Assembly: GCF_032062135.1 (NCBI RefSeq)
Contig: NC_092859.1
Span: 64,182,154-64,246,153 of the forward strand
Reading direction: 5' to 3'
From: Pyxicephalus adspersus
Lineage: Eukaryota > Chordata > Amphibia > Anura > Pyxicephalidae
DNA: 64,000 nucleotides
The position numbers and the translations under genes were made by a program. Below, in pieces: positions 11,561 through 21,166 of this stretch; within the stretch, counting starts at the first letter, position 1; each line of letters opens with the position of its first letter. A model generated the notes under the pieces. The model saw only the letters and a program-made list of their open reading frames with translations, was not told the origin of the DNA and made no database searches.

Positions 11561-12095
11561 CCTACCCAAACTTAACCAGTAACATTTTTCCCAACAACGT
11601 TTCCCACCAATCTTTTCCATTAAATTCCCCCCACCCCTATTTGTAAGCCCCCCCCCTGCTTTACACATTAAAATCACACAACATTGCTTAAATAGCCCGC
11701 AGGCCTTTTATTAACCAATTGTCAATAAATAACATATTAATAATAACGAATAAGAAATCGTAAAACAAAATAATAAATAGTAATATAAATAACCATTACA
11801 ATAGGTAAATATTCAACTGAACAATTAAATATGTAATATTATAACAAAGGTGAAAAACAACAATAAAATGACAAGACACTCTGACTTATTGTTTACTAGT
11901 TGCAGGTCTTCAGAGGTTCCTCCACTTATAAAATCTTTTTTGGGCTCTGCACCTTACAAACAATTGCTCCCAGCCGCCTATACTACCAGCTCGGGAACGC
12001 GATGATCTTACTTGTGCAGACCCCACCAACAAATTTACCAAACTGTCAAACCAAACCCGGGACTCCATACCTTAGATGGGTCCCCAACATAATTA

Positions 12096-12909
12096 TCAAC
12101 AAAAAGCACACTCCCCCCACGAGGACCTCAACCGCCACAGCGCTACAAGCAGGACACCCCACACTTGTGCGCCCCTCCACACCTGCAGTGCCCGTTGAAC
12201 CCCATCTTCCAGGCCCAGACACCACAACAGATCCATGCCCACATTGGTCAAGTGCACCCCATTCGCCAACAAAAACAGCCCTGGCTCAACCTCCAGTTCC
12301 CGATGCAGCACCACCAAACCCCCACTGCGCACAAAGAAGAGCCCCACATCTTTGTTTAGTTTCTTCTTAGCCTTGTTCAAGCGCTCCACAGAACGGGCCC
12401 CCCGCCAATGCAACCTACTAACCATATCCGACCAAACCACCATCAACCGCCTAAACCTGGTCCTTAACCGCAAAAAATCCCATTTTATATCCCCGAATCT
12501 ATTCCCGAACTGGCCTGTTACCCAGGTCATTCCCACCAGCATTTAACACTACCACATCAGGCACCCGGTCCAACCTCACAAATCGATCAAATTCCGACAT
12601 GGCCCCGCTCCATTGCAGGCCCGGAACACTGAGCCACCGAACCAGCCCAGCTGATGGAGGGATGCCCAGCTGTCTACCATCCGGACGAACAGCTGCTCTC
12701 TGTGCACCCCTCGACACATATGAATGGCCTATGATCCACACCAATCCGGGCAAAGCACCTGTAATAAAAACATAATTGAATAACCGCCTCACAAGAAAAA
12801 AACCCACCCCCACTATAACACCCCAAACAAACCAACCCTGACGTGAAACCCATAAACCAAAACCCCCAGTAAGAGCACCCCAACCAACACACCTTCCCCC
12901 CAGAAACAC
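12096..12909 (-). pseudogene. SGNH/GDSL-type hydrolase ORF of the Ngaro-like element
   Basis: Minus-strand translation shows SGNH-hydrolase landmarks: VWIIGHSYVSRG (nucleophile Ser block), VVVLNAGGNDLG (the Gly-x-Asn-Asp block) and, after a frameshift near 12540, LHWRGARSVERLN and NGVHLTNVGMDLL (the C-terminal His block). The usual Asp of the final D-x-x-H motif is Asn here. Such esterase-like ORFs are known accessory genes of some vertebrate Ngaro and CR1 elements; their role is not settled. The frameshift splits the ORF in two, so it is not functional as written. Confidence 0.75.
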
Positions 12910-12945
12910 TGGCCAACCACTGGCTGACCACTACCCAACCCCCAC

Positions 12946-13872
12946 TCACCGCACCACCAAATGCGGACGAATGTAAAGTCTAAAGCTTCTGGACTCCCAA
13001 CGCCCAGTACGCTTAATGACCTCCTCGCCCAAACCCCACCTGGCCGCCTCCGTGGCTGCCCCGATCCGGAAAGAATGAGATGAAAATTCCTTGTCATTCA
13101 AGCCTTCAGCCTTCAAGCGTTTTCAAAACACCGCCCAAAACTGAAACCTTACAAAGCCTTCCCATCTTCGTGTATCAAAAATGGGCCCTCCCCAACCGCC
13201 CTGGCCCCCAAAAATTCCCCTACCGCTGCAACCAGGCAGACAATACCTATCAACCTTTGCCAATTCCACCCCAAAACCCTTACCTAACTGATCTGTCTTT
13301 GACCTAGCAATCCAAATACTAACTCCATTCCTACGCCAAACCACCTCCCGCATTTGCAAGCCCCTTGGGGGACAAGACGCTGGACTCACCAATTCCCCAA
13401 TTCTCATAGCCCCAAAAAATGCTAACACAAAAGCCACCCGAAACAGCAGCACCTCTAACGCCGATGAACAAACCTCCCGCAATCTACCCAACACCGCCCT
13501 TAACACTGCATAAGACACCGGCCTCTGCCGATCCCCCACCTTACGCCCCCTCCTATAACCCTTTAAAACCTGCCGCACCACAAATTATTTACTGATATCC
13601 TTCAACCCCAGCAATTTAAACAGGATCGACACCTTGTCCGCAAAACAACGACATAAAAAATACAATAACAAATTCAACCCATTGAGTTCCCCCCCATTTT
13701 CCCCAAACTGAGAACAAAAACGAAACCAGTCAGCCCACACGGCCGAGTAAGCAGCCAAAGTAGAAGGACACACAAACTGCAGAACCATACCCGCTAGGAA
13801 ACCAATGCGATCGTCCACAACGCTGGGGGGCAACCGACTCCTTGCCGGGCCGATCCTGGAGCCAACTGCCAT
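12946..13872 (-). pseudogene. Tyrosine recombinase of the Ngaro-like element
   Basis: The enzyme would integrate the circular cDNA by strand exchange through a catalytic Tyr. One frame runs about 309 codons from 13872 to a TGA at 12946-12948. The N-terminal part has CPSTLAAYSAVWADWFRFC, and the catalytic part has FFGAMRIGELV (Arg I), SKTDQLGKG, HSFRIGAATEAARWG (His-x-x-Arg) and GRWESRSFRLYIRP (Tyr). So the R-H-R-Y tetrad is complete. Two in-frame stops interrupt it: a TAA just before FVVRQVL (about 13582-13584) and a TGA at 13123-13125, the latter a plausible CpG decay of CGA. No frameshift is seen. It is the best preserved polymerase or recombinase gene in the window. Confidence 0.87.
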
Positions 13873-15315
13873 AAACAGTCGAACTGAAATCCAGACAAGG
13901 CATCCGCAATGTTATTTGTAGCACCAGGCACATGAACCGCCCCCACCGCAATATTGAGCCTCAAGCACCTCAGCACCAAATGTCTCATCAACCGAATCAC
14001 TGGCCCAGATGAGGCCGTGAAGGAATTGACCGCCTGAACCACCCCCATATTGTCGCATCAGAAACTAATTTTCTTGTTCGCCAATTTGGGGTCCCAGATT
14101 TCAGACACCACTACAATCGGGAACAGCTCAAGCGCGACCAAATTGGACGTCAAGCCCATTCTGACCCATTGCGCCGGCCAGGCCTCCGCACTCCACTCCC
14201 CCTGCAAATAAGCACCATAATCTACCCCCCAGCCGCATCAGTTAACAACTCCAGCTCCGCACTGACCACCGGCCCATCCATCCACACCGAGCGCCCATTG
14301 TAGCCCTCCAGAAATTCCCGCCACACTAACAAATCAGCTCTCAGCTCTTTATTCAGCCCAATAAAGTGCGTCAGGCGCCGAATCCCCGCAGTAGCGGCCG
14401 ACAGCCGCCTAGCAAAAATCCGCCCTATAGGCAAAATTCTACACACGAAGTGCAACTTACCCAAGAGAGACTGCAGCTCCTTAAGCTGCAATTTGCTGGG
14501 CCCACTGGCCCAAACCACCTCCTCCACCAGTCCACGCAACTTCTCCTCCGGCAGTCTGCACTCCATCGCTTCAGTGTCGATCACAATGCCGAGGAAAGCC
14601 AGTTCCGACGTCGGCCCTTCCATCTTATCTGCCGCCAATGGAACCCCAAACCTCCCTGCAACACTGCAGTGAACCCAACAGCACCCTGCAGACCGATGAA
14701 TTGGCCGGGCCAACACACAGGAAGTCATCCAAATAGTGAATGATGGACGGGATTTCCATCACATCCTTCACCACCTATTCCAGAAAGGTACTGAACATTT
14801 AAAAAAGTGCGCAGGACAACGAACAGCCCATAGGCAGACACCTGTCCACATAGAACGCCCCCTGCTATGCGCACCCCAAGAAACGCTGGCTCTCCAGGTG
14901 TACTGGCAGCAAGCGGAATGCCGCCTCAATATCAGCCTTGGCCAACAGAGCCCCTTTCCCATACCGTTGCACCCACTTGAGCGCACAATCAAACTAAGTG
15001 TAAGACACTCAGGGTCAATGGCCGCATTAACCGAGCCACCCAATGGATACGATAGATGATGAATGAGCCGAAACTTGTTCGGCTCCTTTTGGGAACCACC
15101 CCCAACAGAGACAGCACTAAACCTTCCATCGGTGGCTCTGCAAATGGCCCCCCCATCCTTCCCAACTCCACTTCCTTGGCCAATTTTGCCGTGACCACCC
15201 TCAGGTGAGCTAAGGCCGATTTCAGATTCTGTGCCCGAGGCGGTGGGGGGCCCAACGAGAAAGGTATCCGAAATCCCTCCCTAAAACCCATCCCTAAAAC
15301 CCAAAACTGCATCAT
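13794..15315 (-). pseudogene. Reverse transcriptase-RNase H of the Ngaro-like element
   Basis: Minus-strand landmarks in order: YGKGALLAKADIEAAFRLL (first catalytic Asp, about 14970-14915, in shifted frame), HYLDDFL (catalytic box, 14720-14738), then LAFLGIVIDTEAMECRLPEE and LQSLLGKLHFVCR, typical of DIRS/Ngaro RT. RNase H follows, with ELLTDAAGG, LVALELFPIVVV, CDNMGVVQAVNSF and NNIADALSGF giving the acidic residues. Several frameshifts (between 15043 and 14728) and stops (near 14222 and 14060) break it. It slightly overlaps the recombinase start, as is usual in this group. Confidence 0.82.
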
Positions 15316-17071
15316 TCCAGCAAGCGCGGCGCAGCTCTATCCGGATATCTATTTGGAAAGGGAGCCATCCTTTCTACCATCACTGGCATCCTCCTTTCCA
15401 GCGAAGTCCCCCGGCCGACCTTTTCCGTGACGGAAACATCCCAACATCCACATTCGTGCCGGAAGCGACAGGCTGTGCCAAATCGGCAAGCACCTTCATT
15501 GAATTGCCAGCAGAAACTCCCAGCCCCCCCAAGAAAGGGCGGACTTACCACCCTCGCTGGTGTCATCAATTTCATCCACAGACTGATGTCCTTATGGTCC
15601 CACTGAATCGACGACCGCACTGCCTTGCGTTGCCTGAACTGCTCATCAGTGCAGCCAGGCCAAGCCCCCATATACCCTGTGCGCTTCTCCTATAGCGTCT
15701 AAATACCAAATCAGCGCCGAACAATGTTCAGGCTCCTTTTCCCCAATGACACTAGTCAGAATGGCAAACACCTGCAGCCAATTGGCAAATGACCTGGGTA
15801 TCAACCACACACGACGCTGCTCTTCCTCACCCTTCTTCCACTCACCCATTCCACGATCCAAGTTAAAGCGATCCAACGGCAACAAGAAAAAAATATCCAC
15901 AAATTCCCCGCGTCAAATCTTTTCCCGCACTTCGTGTTTCAAATGAGCCCCCAACCGACCTTTGAAACAAACGTAAACCTCCCCTCTTGCTGCATCACCA
16001 ACACTCACCTGCTCACTGTCAGAAACCAAACTGTCACCGTGGGGCTCCCGCTCCTCCAGATCCAATGCCTCTCCCATGCAGCTGCCCACATCCTCCCTTA
16101 CATTGGTCATGCCGCCCTCCCCCTCCCTGCCCAGCTGGGTCGCACCCTGCAAACCAACAGCTGCAGGGACATTTTCTTAACTCCCCCCGCCCCCCACCCG
16201 ATGACAGCCCACCATCAGCCGGCCCACCTAACCCCAACAAAACAGCCTGCAACACGCCTACAATGTACTGCAAACCCTGCGGATCCCCCCCCTCCCCAAG
16301 AAAAGTAAGACCCTCCACGGACTTACAGGGACCACCAGGATCACCCGATCCTGAAGCCATGACACTGGGCCAGCACGGGGTCCCAAACGCTCTGCGCTCC
16401 TCATCCACCTCCGACACCTCTCCTTCAGAGCGCTCGCCATCCAGCGCTTCAGTGTGTTCGGCCCGAGCCTCAGGGGCCAGAGGGCCGCAGCTGGCCCAGC
16501 TTCCCCCTGCAGCGCTGACCTCTGTCTTCCACTGCCATCTTGGAGGAGGCCGGCACCGGCAAAACCTTGCCAGCAGCACCCGGCGTCCCTGCTTCCCTAG
16601 CCCTGGAGCCCCGCGGCTCCAGAGCTGAACGCTGGGTACCCAGGACCACTGAAGCAGGCAGAGCCTGCCCTAAGGGGCCAGCAGCCCTGCCTTGCTGATG
16701 TCTCCTGCCCGGCCTGCAGCTTCCATAGAAAGGGGGATAGAGGCAGGGCGGTCATCCACAGCCCCACAAGCCTCCCCCCTGTGACTCAGCCGTGGCCGAG
16801 GATTCCTCCCGGCCTCCCCAGCAGCAGCACCCTGCTGAGGCTGCTCGCGGGGGACCGGAGGCTCCCTGATGGGACTCCTATAACGGCGCCGAGTCTTAGG
16901 GGGCTCAGGACTCAGGCGCGCTGAAGGCCTAGATCTGGCATCCAGTCCCCCAGGAACGGGGACCCAAGCCCCCCCTTGTAACAGCGAGCTCACCTGCTCT
17001 TGGAGCCAGCCCGGACCCCTGGCCTCGGCCGTGTCCCTCAACTGAGCCAGAAGTACTTCCACCTCAGCCAT
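15312..17071 (-). pseudogene. Gag-like protein of the Ngaro-like element
   Basis: The chosen start is the ATG at 17071-17069 (MAEVEVLLAQLRDTAE), followed by a Pro/Arg-rich N-terminal region to a stop near 16670. The middle (16580-15913) is Gly/Glu-rich. The core begins near 15980 (VYVCFKGRLGAHLKHEVREKI) and continues with VDIFFLLPLDRFNLDR, SFANWLQVFAILTSVIGEK and YDEQFRQRKAVRSSIQWD. It ends in a CCCH-type zinc finger, CWQFNEGACRFGTACRFRH, spaced C-x7-C-x5-C-x3-H (about 15500-15450). Frameshifts and stops separate these parts. The core matches the Gag seen upstream of RT in vertebrate Ngaro/DIRS-type elements. Confidence 0.72.
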
Positions 17072-17404
17072 AAGGTAAGACAGCTAACTACGCTTGATTT
17101 TGCAAAATGTTTTTTGCAATTTTTTGCACCCAAAAAACCCTTTGCAAAACAGCAAAACTTTACCCTTCCTGCTGTCTCTTGTGAAAAAGGACTCTGTTTC
17201 CGTTTCCTGACCTTTTTAACTCCTACTGACCCCTCCTATCATCCCCTCCTTACATCCCCCCTCCTTACCCCTCCCCTACCTCTTCTCCCGCACGTTCATC
17301 CTCTAACAATCACCCCCTCTGCAGTCTCCTTTCCTGTCTGCCCAGTCATGCTGGCCTTCCACTATACTCCCTTTCTCGTATGTTCCAGGCCTACCTTTTT
17401 ATTT

Positions 17405-17830
17405 TTTGCGATCTGAAGTGCTATCAGATAAGAAGCCTTTAATAGGTAATTGTCTTGAACAGTCATTTTTGTTAAAGCACCTACTTACTTTTGCATAATA
17501 TCACACAGTCTTTGAAAATATTCAAGTGGTTTCTTAGCTAAATCCGGGTGTTTTGATTGCAAGTGGCATCATTGGATCAACTTTTAGAACATACAACACA
17601 AAGTGGCTGTGGATCCAGATCACTACAAGGTTCTTGAATAAATCCAAATTTCAAGTAGTTTAAATCATATTTTCTTGATGCTTTGAGTTTTTTCTTCTCT
17701 TCACCTCCAGTGTGAATGTTCTTTCTTTGCCTGATGAGGACTGGGAAGGCTCTGATTCATTATCATTAGCTGCATTATATTTGGTATTAGTAAAGAAATG
17801 CAAAAGATTTGTTTGCTTTTTCTCATTCAT
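17405..17830 (-). pseudogene. hAT-1 transposase, N-terminal BED-finger segment
   Basis: The start is the ATG at 17830-17828, giving MNEKKQTNLLHFFTNTKY, the usual opening of ZBED5-like hAT transposases. A Ser/Glu-rich stretch follows, then across frameshifts YLKFGFIQEPCSDLDPQP, CVVCSKLLSND-like sequence with the two BED-finger Cys, and NYLLKASYLIALQIAK. The protein stops at the Ngaro boundary and resumes near 11560 with KPYTYGEE. Stops and frame changes lie around 17480-17690. Confidence 0.82.
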
Positions 17831-18167
17831 TTTGAGTTTATTTCATTTGAATTGACCAGGCCAATTCTATATATTTTTATTGCAGAGATAATTTGTCTTT
17901 AAAGACACATAAACTGCATGCAATAATGCATTCCAAAAAGGAAGGTAAAGATAAAAAGTTTGGAGCAAAAGAAAAAGGAACAGTGGATACATGATTGCAG
18001 TAGGTCAGTTTTAAAAACAAAGTGTCATTATAACTGGAAGAATTGCAGAACAGTACAAAGCAGCAAGTCTATTCTAGGAACTCCAGTTGTGCTTAGTCAG
18101 AAAGCCTGCCTCATGAATAAGGAATTATTTATGAGGCACGCGGCGTATGGTCGAAGGGGAGCCGTGA
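17831..18167. other. 5' non-coding part of hAT-1
   Basis: AT-rich sequence between the hAT-1 start codon and the 60-bp minisatellite. By position it should hold the transposase promoter, but I see no convincing TATA or initiator on the minus strand. Confidence 0.4.
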
Positions 18168-18690
18168 AACTTCCCCCCAAGTGACGTGTGCAGTGGAGGA
18201 GGAGCCACACACCAGTCACAGGAGAAGAAACTTCCCCCAGAGCGACGTGTGTAGTGGAGGAAGAGCTACACGTCACTCACAGGAGAAAAAAACTTCCCCC
18301 ACAGCGAAGTGTGTAGTGGAGGAGGAGTCACATGTCACAGGAGAAAAAACTTTGCCCAGAGCGACATCTGTAGTGGAGGAGAAGCCACATGTCACTCACA
18401 GGAGAAAAAACTTCCCCAGAGCAACTTGTGTAGTGGAGGAGGAGCCACACGTCACTCACAGGAGATAAATTTTCCCCCAGAGCAACATGTGTAGTGGAGG
18501 AGGAGCTACACATCACTCACAGGAGAAAAAACTTCCCCCAGAGTGACGTGTGTAGTAGAGGAGTAGCCACACGTCACTCACAGGAGAAGAAACTTCCCCC
18601 AGAGCATTGTGTGCAGTAGACTCTACTACAAACTTCACTCTGGGGGAAGTTTCTTCGTCTGTGAGTGACGCATGGCTCTTCCTCTACTAA
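18168..18690. repeat. 60-bp minisatellite in the hAT-1 sub-terminal region
   Basis: Between seven and eight direct copies of a roughly 60-bp unit run from 18168 to 18613. Landmarks are AACTTCCCCCAGAGCGACGT, GTAGTGGAGGAGGAGCCACA and CGTCACTCACAGGAGAAAAA. A further copy in inverted orientation follows (18638-18690). The unit length is a multiple of three and mostly stop-free, so it yields spurious repeat-containing open frames. The core of the unit matches the interior of the hAT MITE at 6972-7245. Confidence 0.92.
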
Positions 18691-18741
18691 GTAGTGGAGG
18701 AGATATTCGTAACTCACAGGGAAAAAAACTAAAATTTTCTT

Positions 18742-18776
18742 CTGGACCACTGGTTGGCGGGGTTGGCGACCACTTT
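18742..18776 (-). repeat. Putative hAT-1 5' terminal inverted repeat
   Basis: Read on the minus strand from 18776 this gives AAGTGGTCGCCAACCCCGCC, close to the CAGTGGTCCCCAACC terminus of the MITE at 6972. A second imperfect copy of the end (CCAACCAGTGGTCC) lies inside it. It sits immediately beyond the minisatellite and marks where hAT-1 meets the Tc1 relic. Confidence 0.65.
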
Positions 18777-18780
18777 TAGC

Positions 18781-19460
18781 AGCAAAAACCTGAACTAATA
18801 ATCCTCTGTACTACATTATCAGTCTCTCACATCCGTGTGGAGAATTTTTGCCCACAGTTTTTTAAAACTTTGCTTCAGTTCACTGACATTTGCATTCAAT
18901 TCTCTTAAGGGCCCCTCAACAGCAGTTCGATTGGGTTGAGATCTGGACTTCTACTATTTTGCCATTGGAACACTTTCTTTTCTTTTGTAGATTTGCTGGT
19001 TTGTTTGAGATCCTGTTGTATCACCCAATTTTAGCTGTTACCTCACATTTTACTCTAGAGTACTTTGGTTTACAGAGTGCTCAGGCCCTGCAAAACAAGC
19101 TCAAATCATCACCCCATCCACTTTGATATTGTCTTTCCAAAAGAAATTGTTCCAGAAGTAATTTAACAGATTCAACTTTGCAAAACTAACTGTGCTATCA
19201 TGTTCTTTTAGATGTGGAGTGCAGAGACAAGAGAACTTCTTCTGGCTACTTTTCCAAACAAGCTGTATTTCTTTAGTCTACTTCAAAATGGACTGTTGTG
19301 AGCTTAAACATTTAACATACAAACTGAGGCCTGTAAAATCTTCTCTTAGGGTGATTTTTCTGGGATGTCTAATCTTGGGAACACAAGTGCTTCTCCAAGA
19401 TCGTTGCTGATGTCTTTCTTTCTTTTGTAGAAGTGCATTTGATTAGCAGCATCTAGCTGC
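18781..19460 (-). pseudogene. Tc1-like transposase relic, C-terminal part
   Basis: Minus-strand translation across frames gives FAKLNLLNYFWNNFFWKD, WVIQQD, TSKSTKEKK, SRSPDLNPIELLLRGP and ELNANVSELKQSFKKLWAKI. The SPDLNPIE block carries the last acidic residue of the Tc1/mariner DD34E triad, and the order fits the second half of the transposase. Many frameshifts and stops show an old copy. The hAT-1 end falls in the sequence just downstream of this coding end, suggesting hAT-1 inserted into the Tc1 copy. Confidence 0.78.
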
Positions 19461-20157
19461 TTCTTACTCTCATAACTCCTACACGAGTGGTAAGGGTATA
19501 CTTAATTTTTCAGACACTTTGACTTGTTTTATATAAAAAATAACACTGTGTAATATGTTAGGTAGTGTTGTTCATCTGCATTTGTTATTTATGCTTTTTA
19601 TTTAAATGTATTTAAGGTCAGGTTGCAATATTACAATAATGGATATTCTATGTGTCTTCAAACCTTGGCTAGTGGTGGTCTGATAGTAGAGGCCCTCCTT
19701 GAGAACCCTCTGCATAAAAATTCTTTGAGTTTTATCTATTTTACATGAGCTTATGGTGTGGATAGGTTGTGCAAGTTTCAAGATTTCTTTACCATTTTAC
19801 AGCAGCAGGAGGTTAGTCAGTGAGAAAAGCAGAGAATAACCACAAACATGACAAAAATGTTTGCAATAGAAATTGTCTACATGAAATTGAACAAATGAAA
19901 TTGTCTACAAAATGTTTCATGGTTACAGTTTGCTAGAGTAAAATGATATCAGTACAGTATAATACTGTATATAAAGAATAATAACAACATAGTATAATGT
20001 ACAAAATTTTAAAATCCTCCCACAACAATTACTGTGCTGACTGTATGAACTCATTCTGCACAGTCTCCTTTAACTGCAATACCATTATAAAGCAGCATGA
20101 GGTAATGCACCCAGCAGTTGTCATACAGTTAGTGATCTCTCCCCACAGAGGCTTAAG
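19461..20157. other. Non-coding interval, nothing recognised
   Basis: AT-rich sequence. The left part may include the eroded 5' half of the Tc1 relic, but I cannot follow the protein into it. Confidence 0.4.
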
Positions 20158-20300
20158 CTACGTACACACTTCCAATTATTATCGTCGGAAAACGAACGAC
20201 GAACGTTCCTGCACGATATATATGAACGATCGTATAGCACCGATCCTGCACTTAGAGGTAACGATACGATCGTTCGTAGATATTGTACACACAATTAGAA
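20158..20300 (+). repeat. Second copy of the repeat at the left window edge, possibly a dimer
   Basis: The head CTACGTACACACTTCCAATT followed by CGTCGGAAAACGAACGACGA matches, in opposite orientation, positions 1-147. Near the end (20284-20310) a second, diverged direct copy of the head appears (GTACACACAATTAG, then ATCATCAGAAAA), so this may be two tandem copies. No coding content is seen. Confidence 0.65.
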
Positions 20301-20849
20301 TCATCAGAAAATACTATAAATTTATTGCTAAAAAAAAGTTTATTTAACAATGTGAACATGACAAAAATCATTTTACATGAACATTTTTTTTACATATGAA
20401 CAATTCTTATTATGATAGCAGTTCACTGAAAAAGAAAGGGAAGAGCCATTGGGACCACATATTATGTCACAAAGTTAATATTGGGTTAAATTTGAAATGT
20501 ACAAAAAGAGAAAATACAAAGATGTGCAATTAAAATAAAAAAGTATAACATTTAATGATATAAAGACAGATAGATGTAGCAATGCAATAACAGAAGAATT
20601 AGCTATAATAAGAGATACTTGGCTACAAATGGCAAGGAGTCCCTATCCATCCATCTGATGGTCCAGCGGATAATCACACACACTTTGAATAAAGCAAGTT
20701 CTGGTTGGGACTGCAGCTTAACAGTAGATCTGCGTTTTATACTTCACAAAAAGTGAGATGATAACTAGTGCTTGACCACTGATCATTCTTAAACAGTTTC
20801 CCACCTTTATAAGGATGCCTTCTAAAGAATGAGTTGAATTCCACTAGGT
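20301..20849. other. Non-coding interval, nothing recognised
   Basis: AT-rich sequence with no motif, terminus or reading frame that I recognise. Confidence 0.5.
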
Positions 20850-21050
20850 CAGTGTTCCTCAACTTGGGTTCTACCAAAAGTTCATAGGGGTTCCTTGAGC
20901 AATGAATAATTTGTGCCTCTCAGATCAGTTTAGGTGACACCAATGATTTTTATCTGTAAGGATGACTTTCTTCCCACTGACCACCATACTGTAAGCTGTG
21001 TGTGTAGTTTTTATAGTAGGGGTTCATTAAGACCTGAAAATTTTTTGTTT
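20850..21050 (+). mobile_element. Fragment of a hAT-type non-autonomous element
   Basis: The left end CAGTGTTCCTCAACTTGGGT followed by a GGGGTTCCTTGAGCAATGA block has the CAGTG-NN-TCTCAAC form of several hAT families. A weaker block GGGGTTCATTAAGACCTG lies near 21022. The right terminus is missing; the fragment ends where the TTAA-type MITE fragment begins. Confidence 0.5.
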
Positions 21051-21060
21051 CAAACTTTGA

Positions 21061-21166
21061 TATACTCATGCTATTATATTATACTGCAAAATAAATTTTC
21101 ATGAAAGACAATGTTTTGCTTTTAGACAGTTAAATCCAGACAGAAATGAACCGCCCAGGAGGTTAA
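21061..21166. mobile_element. Fragment of a TTAA-flanked piggyBac-type MITE
   Basis: This stretch parallels the right end of the element at 60762-61307: AAATAAATTTTCATGAAAGA, CAATGTTTTGCTTTTAGACA, then CAGAAATGAACCGCCCAGGA and GGTTAA. The terminal TTAA is at 21163-21166. Only about 100 bases are present. Confidence 0.7.

Larger units (their letters stand above)
11561..17404 (-). mobile_element. Ngaro-like tyrosine-recombinase retrotransposon inside hAT-1
   Basis: Four coding blocks run 5' to 3' on the minus strand: Gag (17071-15312), RT-RNase H (15315-13794), tyrosine recombinase (13872-12946) and SGNH hydrolase (12909-12096). A tyrosine recombinase in place of a DDE integrase, with RT-RNase H upstream, defines DIRS-order elements. 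The hydrolase and the CCCH-type Gag finger fit vertebrate Ngaro elements. The block is GC-rich compared with its host. The edges are set by where the hAT-1 protein stops and resumes, good to perhaps 30 bases. I could not confirm the expected split direct repeats. AT-rich 11561-12095 would be the 3' non-coding end and 17072-17404 the 5' leader. Confidence 0.82.
9784..18776 (-). mobile_element. hAT-1: minus-strand hAT transposon with nested insertions
   Basis: The three transposase segments (17830-17405, about 11560-10608, 10276-9784) read in order on the minus strand and resume at matching points of the protein once the Ngaro-like element and the SINE are removed. Upstream of the start codon lie a 60-bp minisatellite and a hAT-type end (GGTTGGCGACCACTT, about 18762-18776). 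The other terminus was not found, so the 9784 boundary is only the end of coding similarity. Confidence 0.75.

Noticed and set aside
11900..16628. Pro/Thr/His-rich plus-strand open frames
   Set aside because: They are antisense to the Ngaro Gag, RT, recombinase and hydrolase frames; GC-rich sequence lowers stop frequency.
18181..18468. Repeat-containing 95-codon protein
   Set aside because: It is the 60-bp minisatellite read in frame; 60 is a multiple of three so any stop-free unit gives such an ORF.
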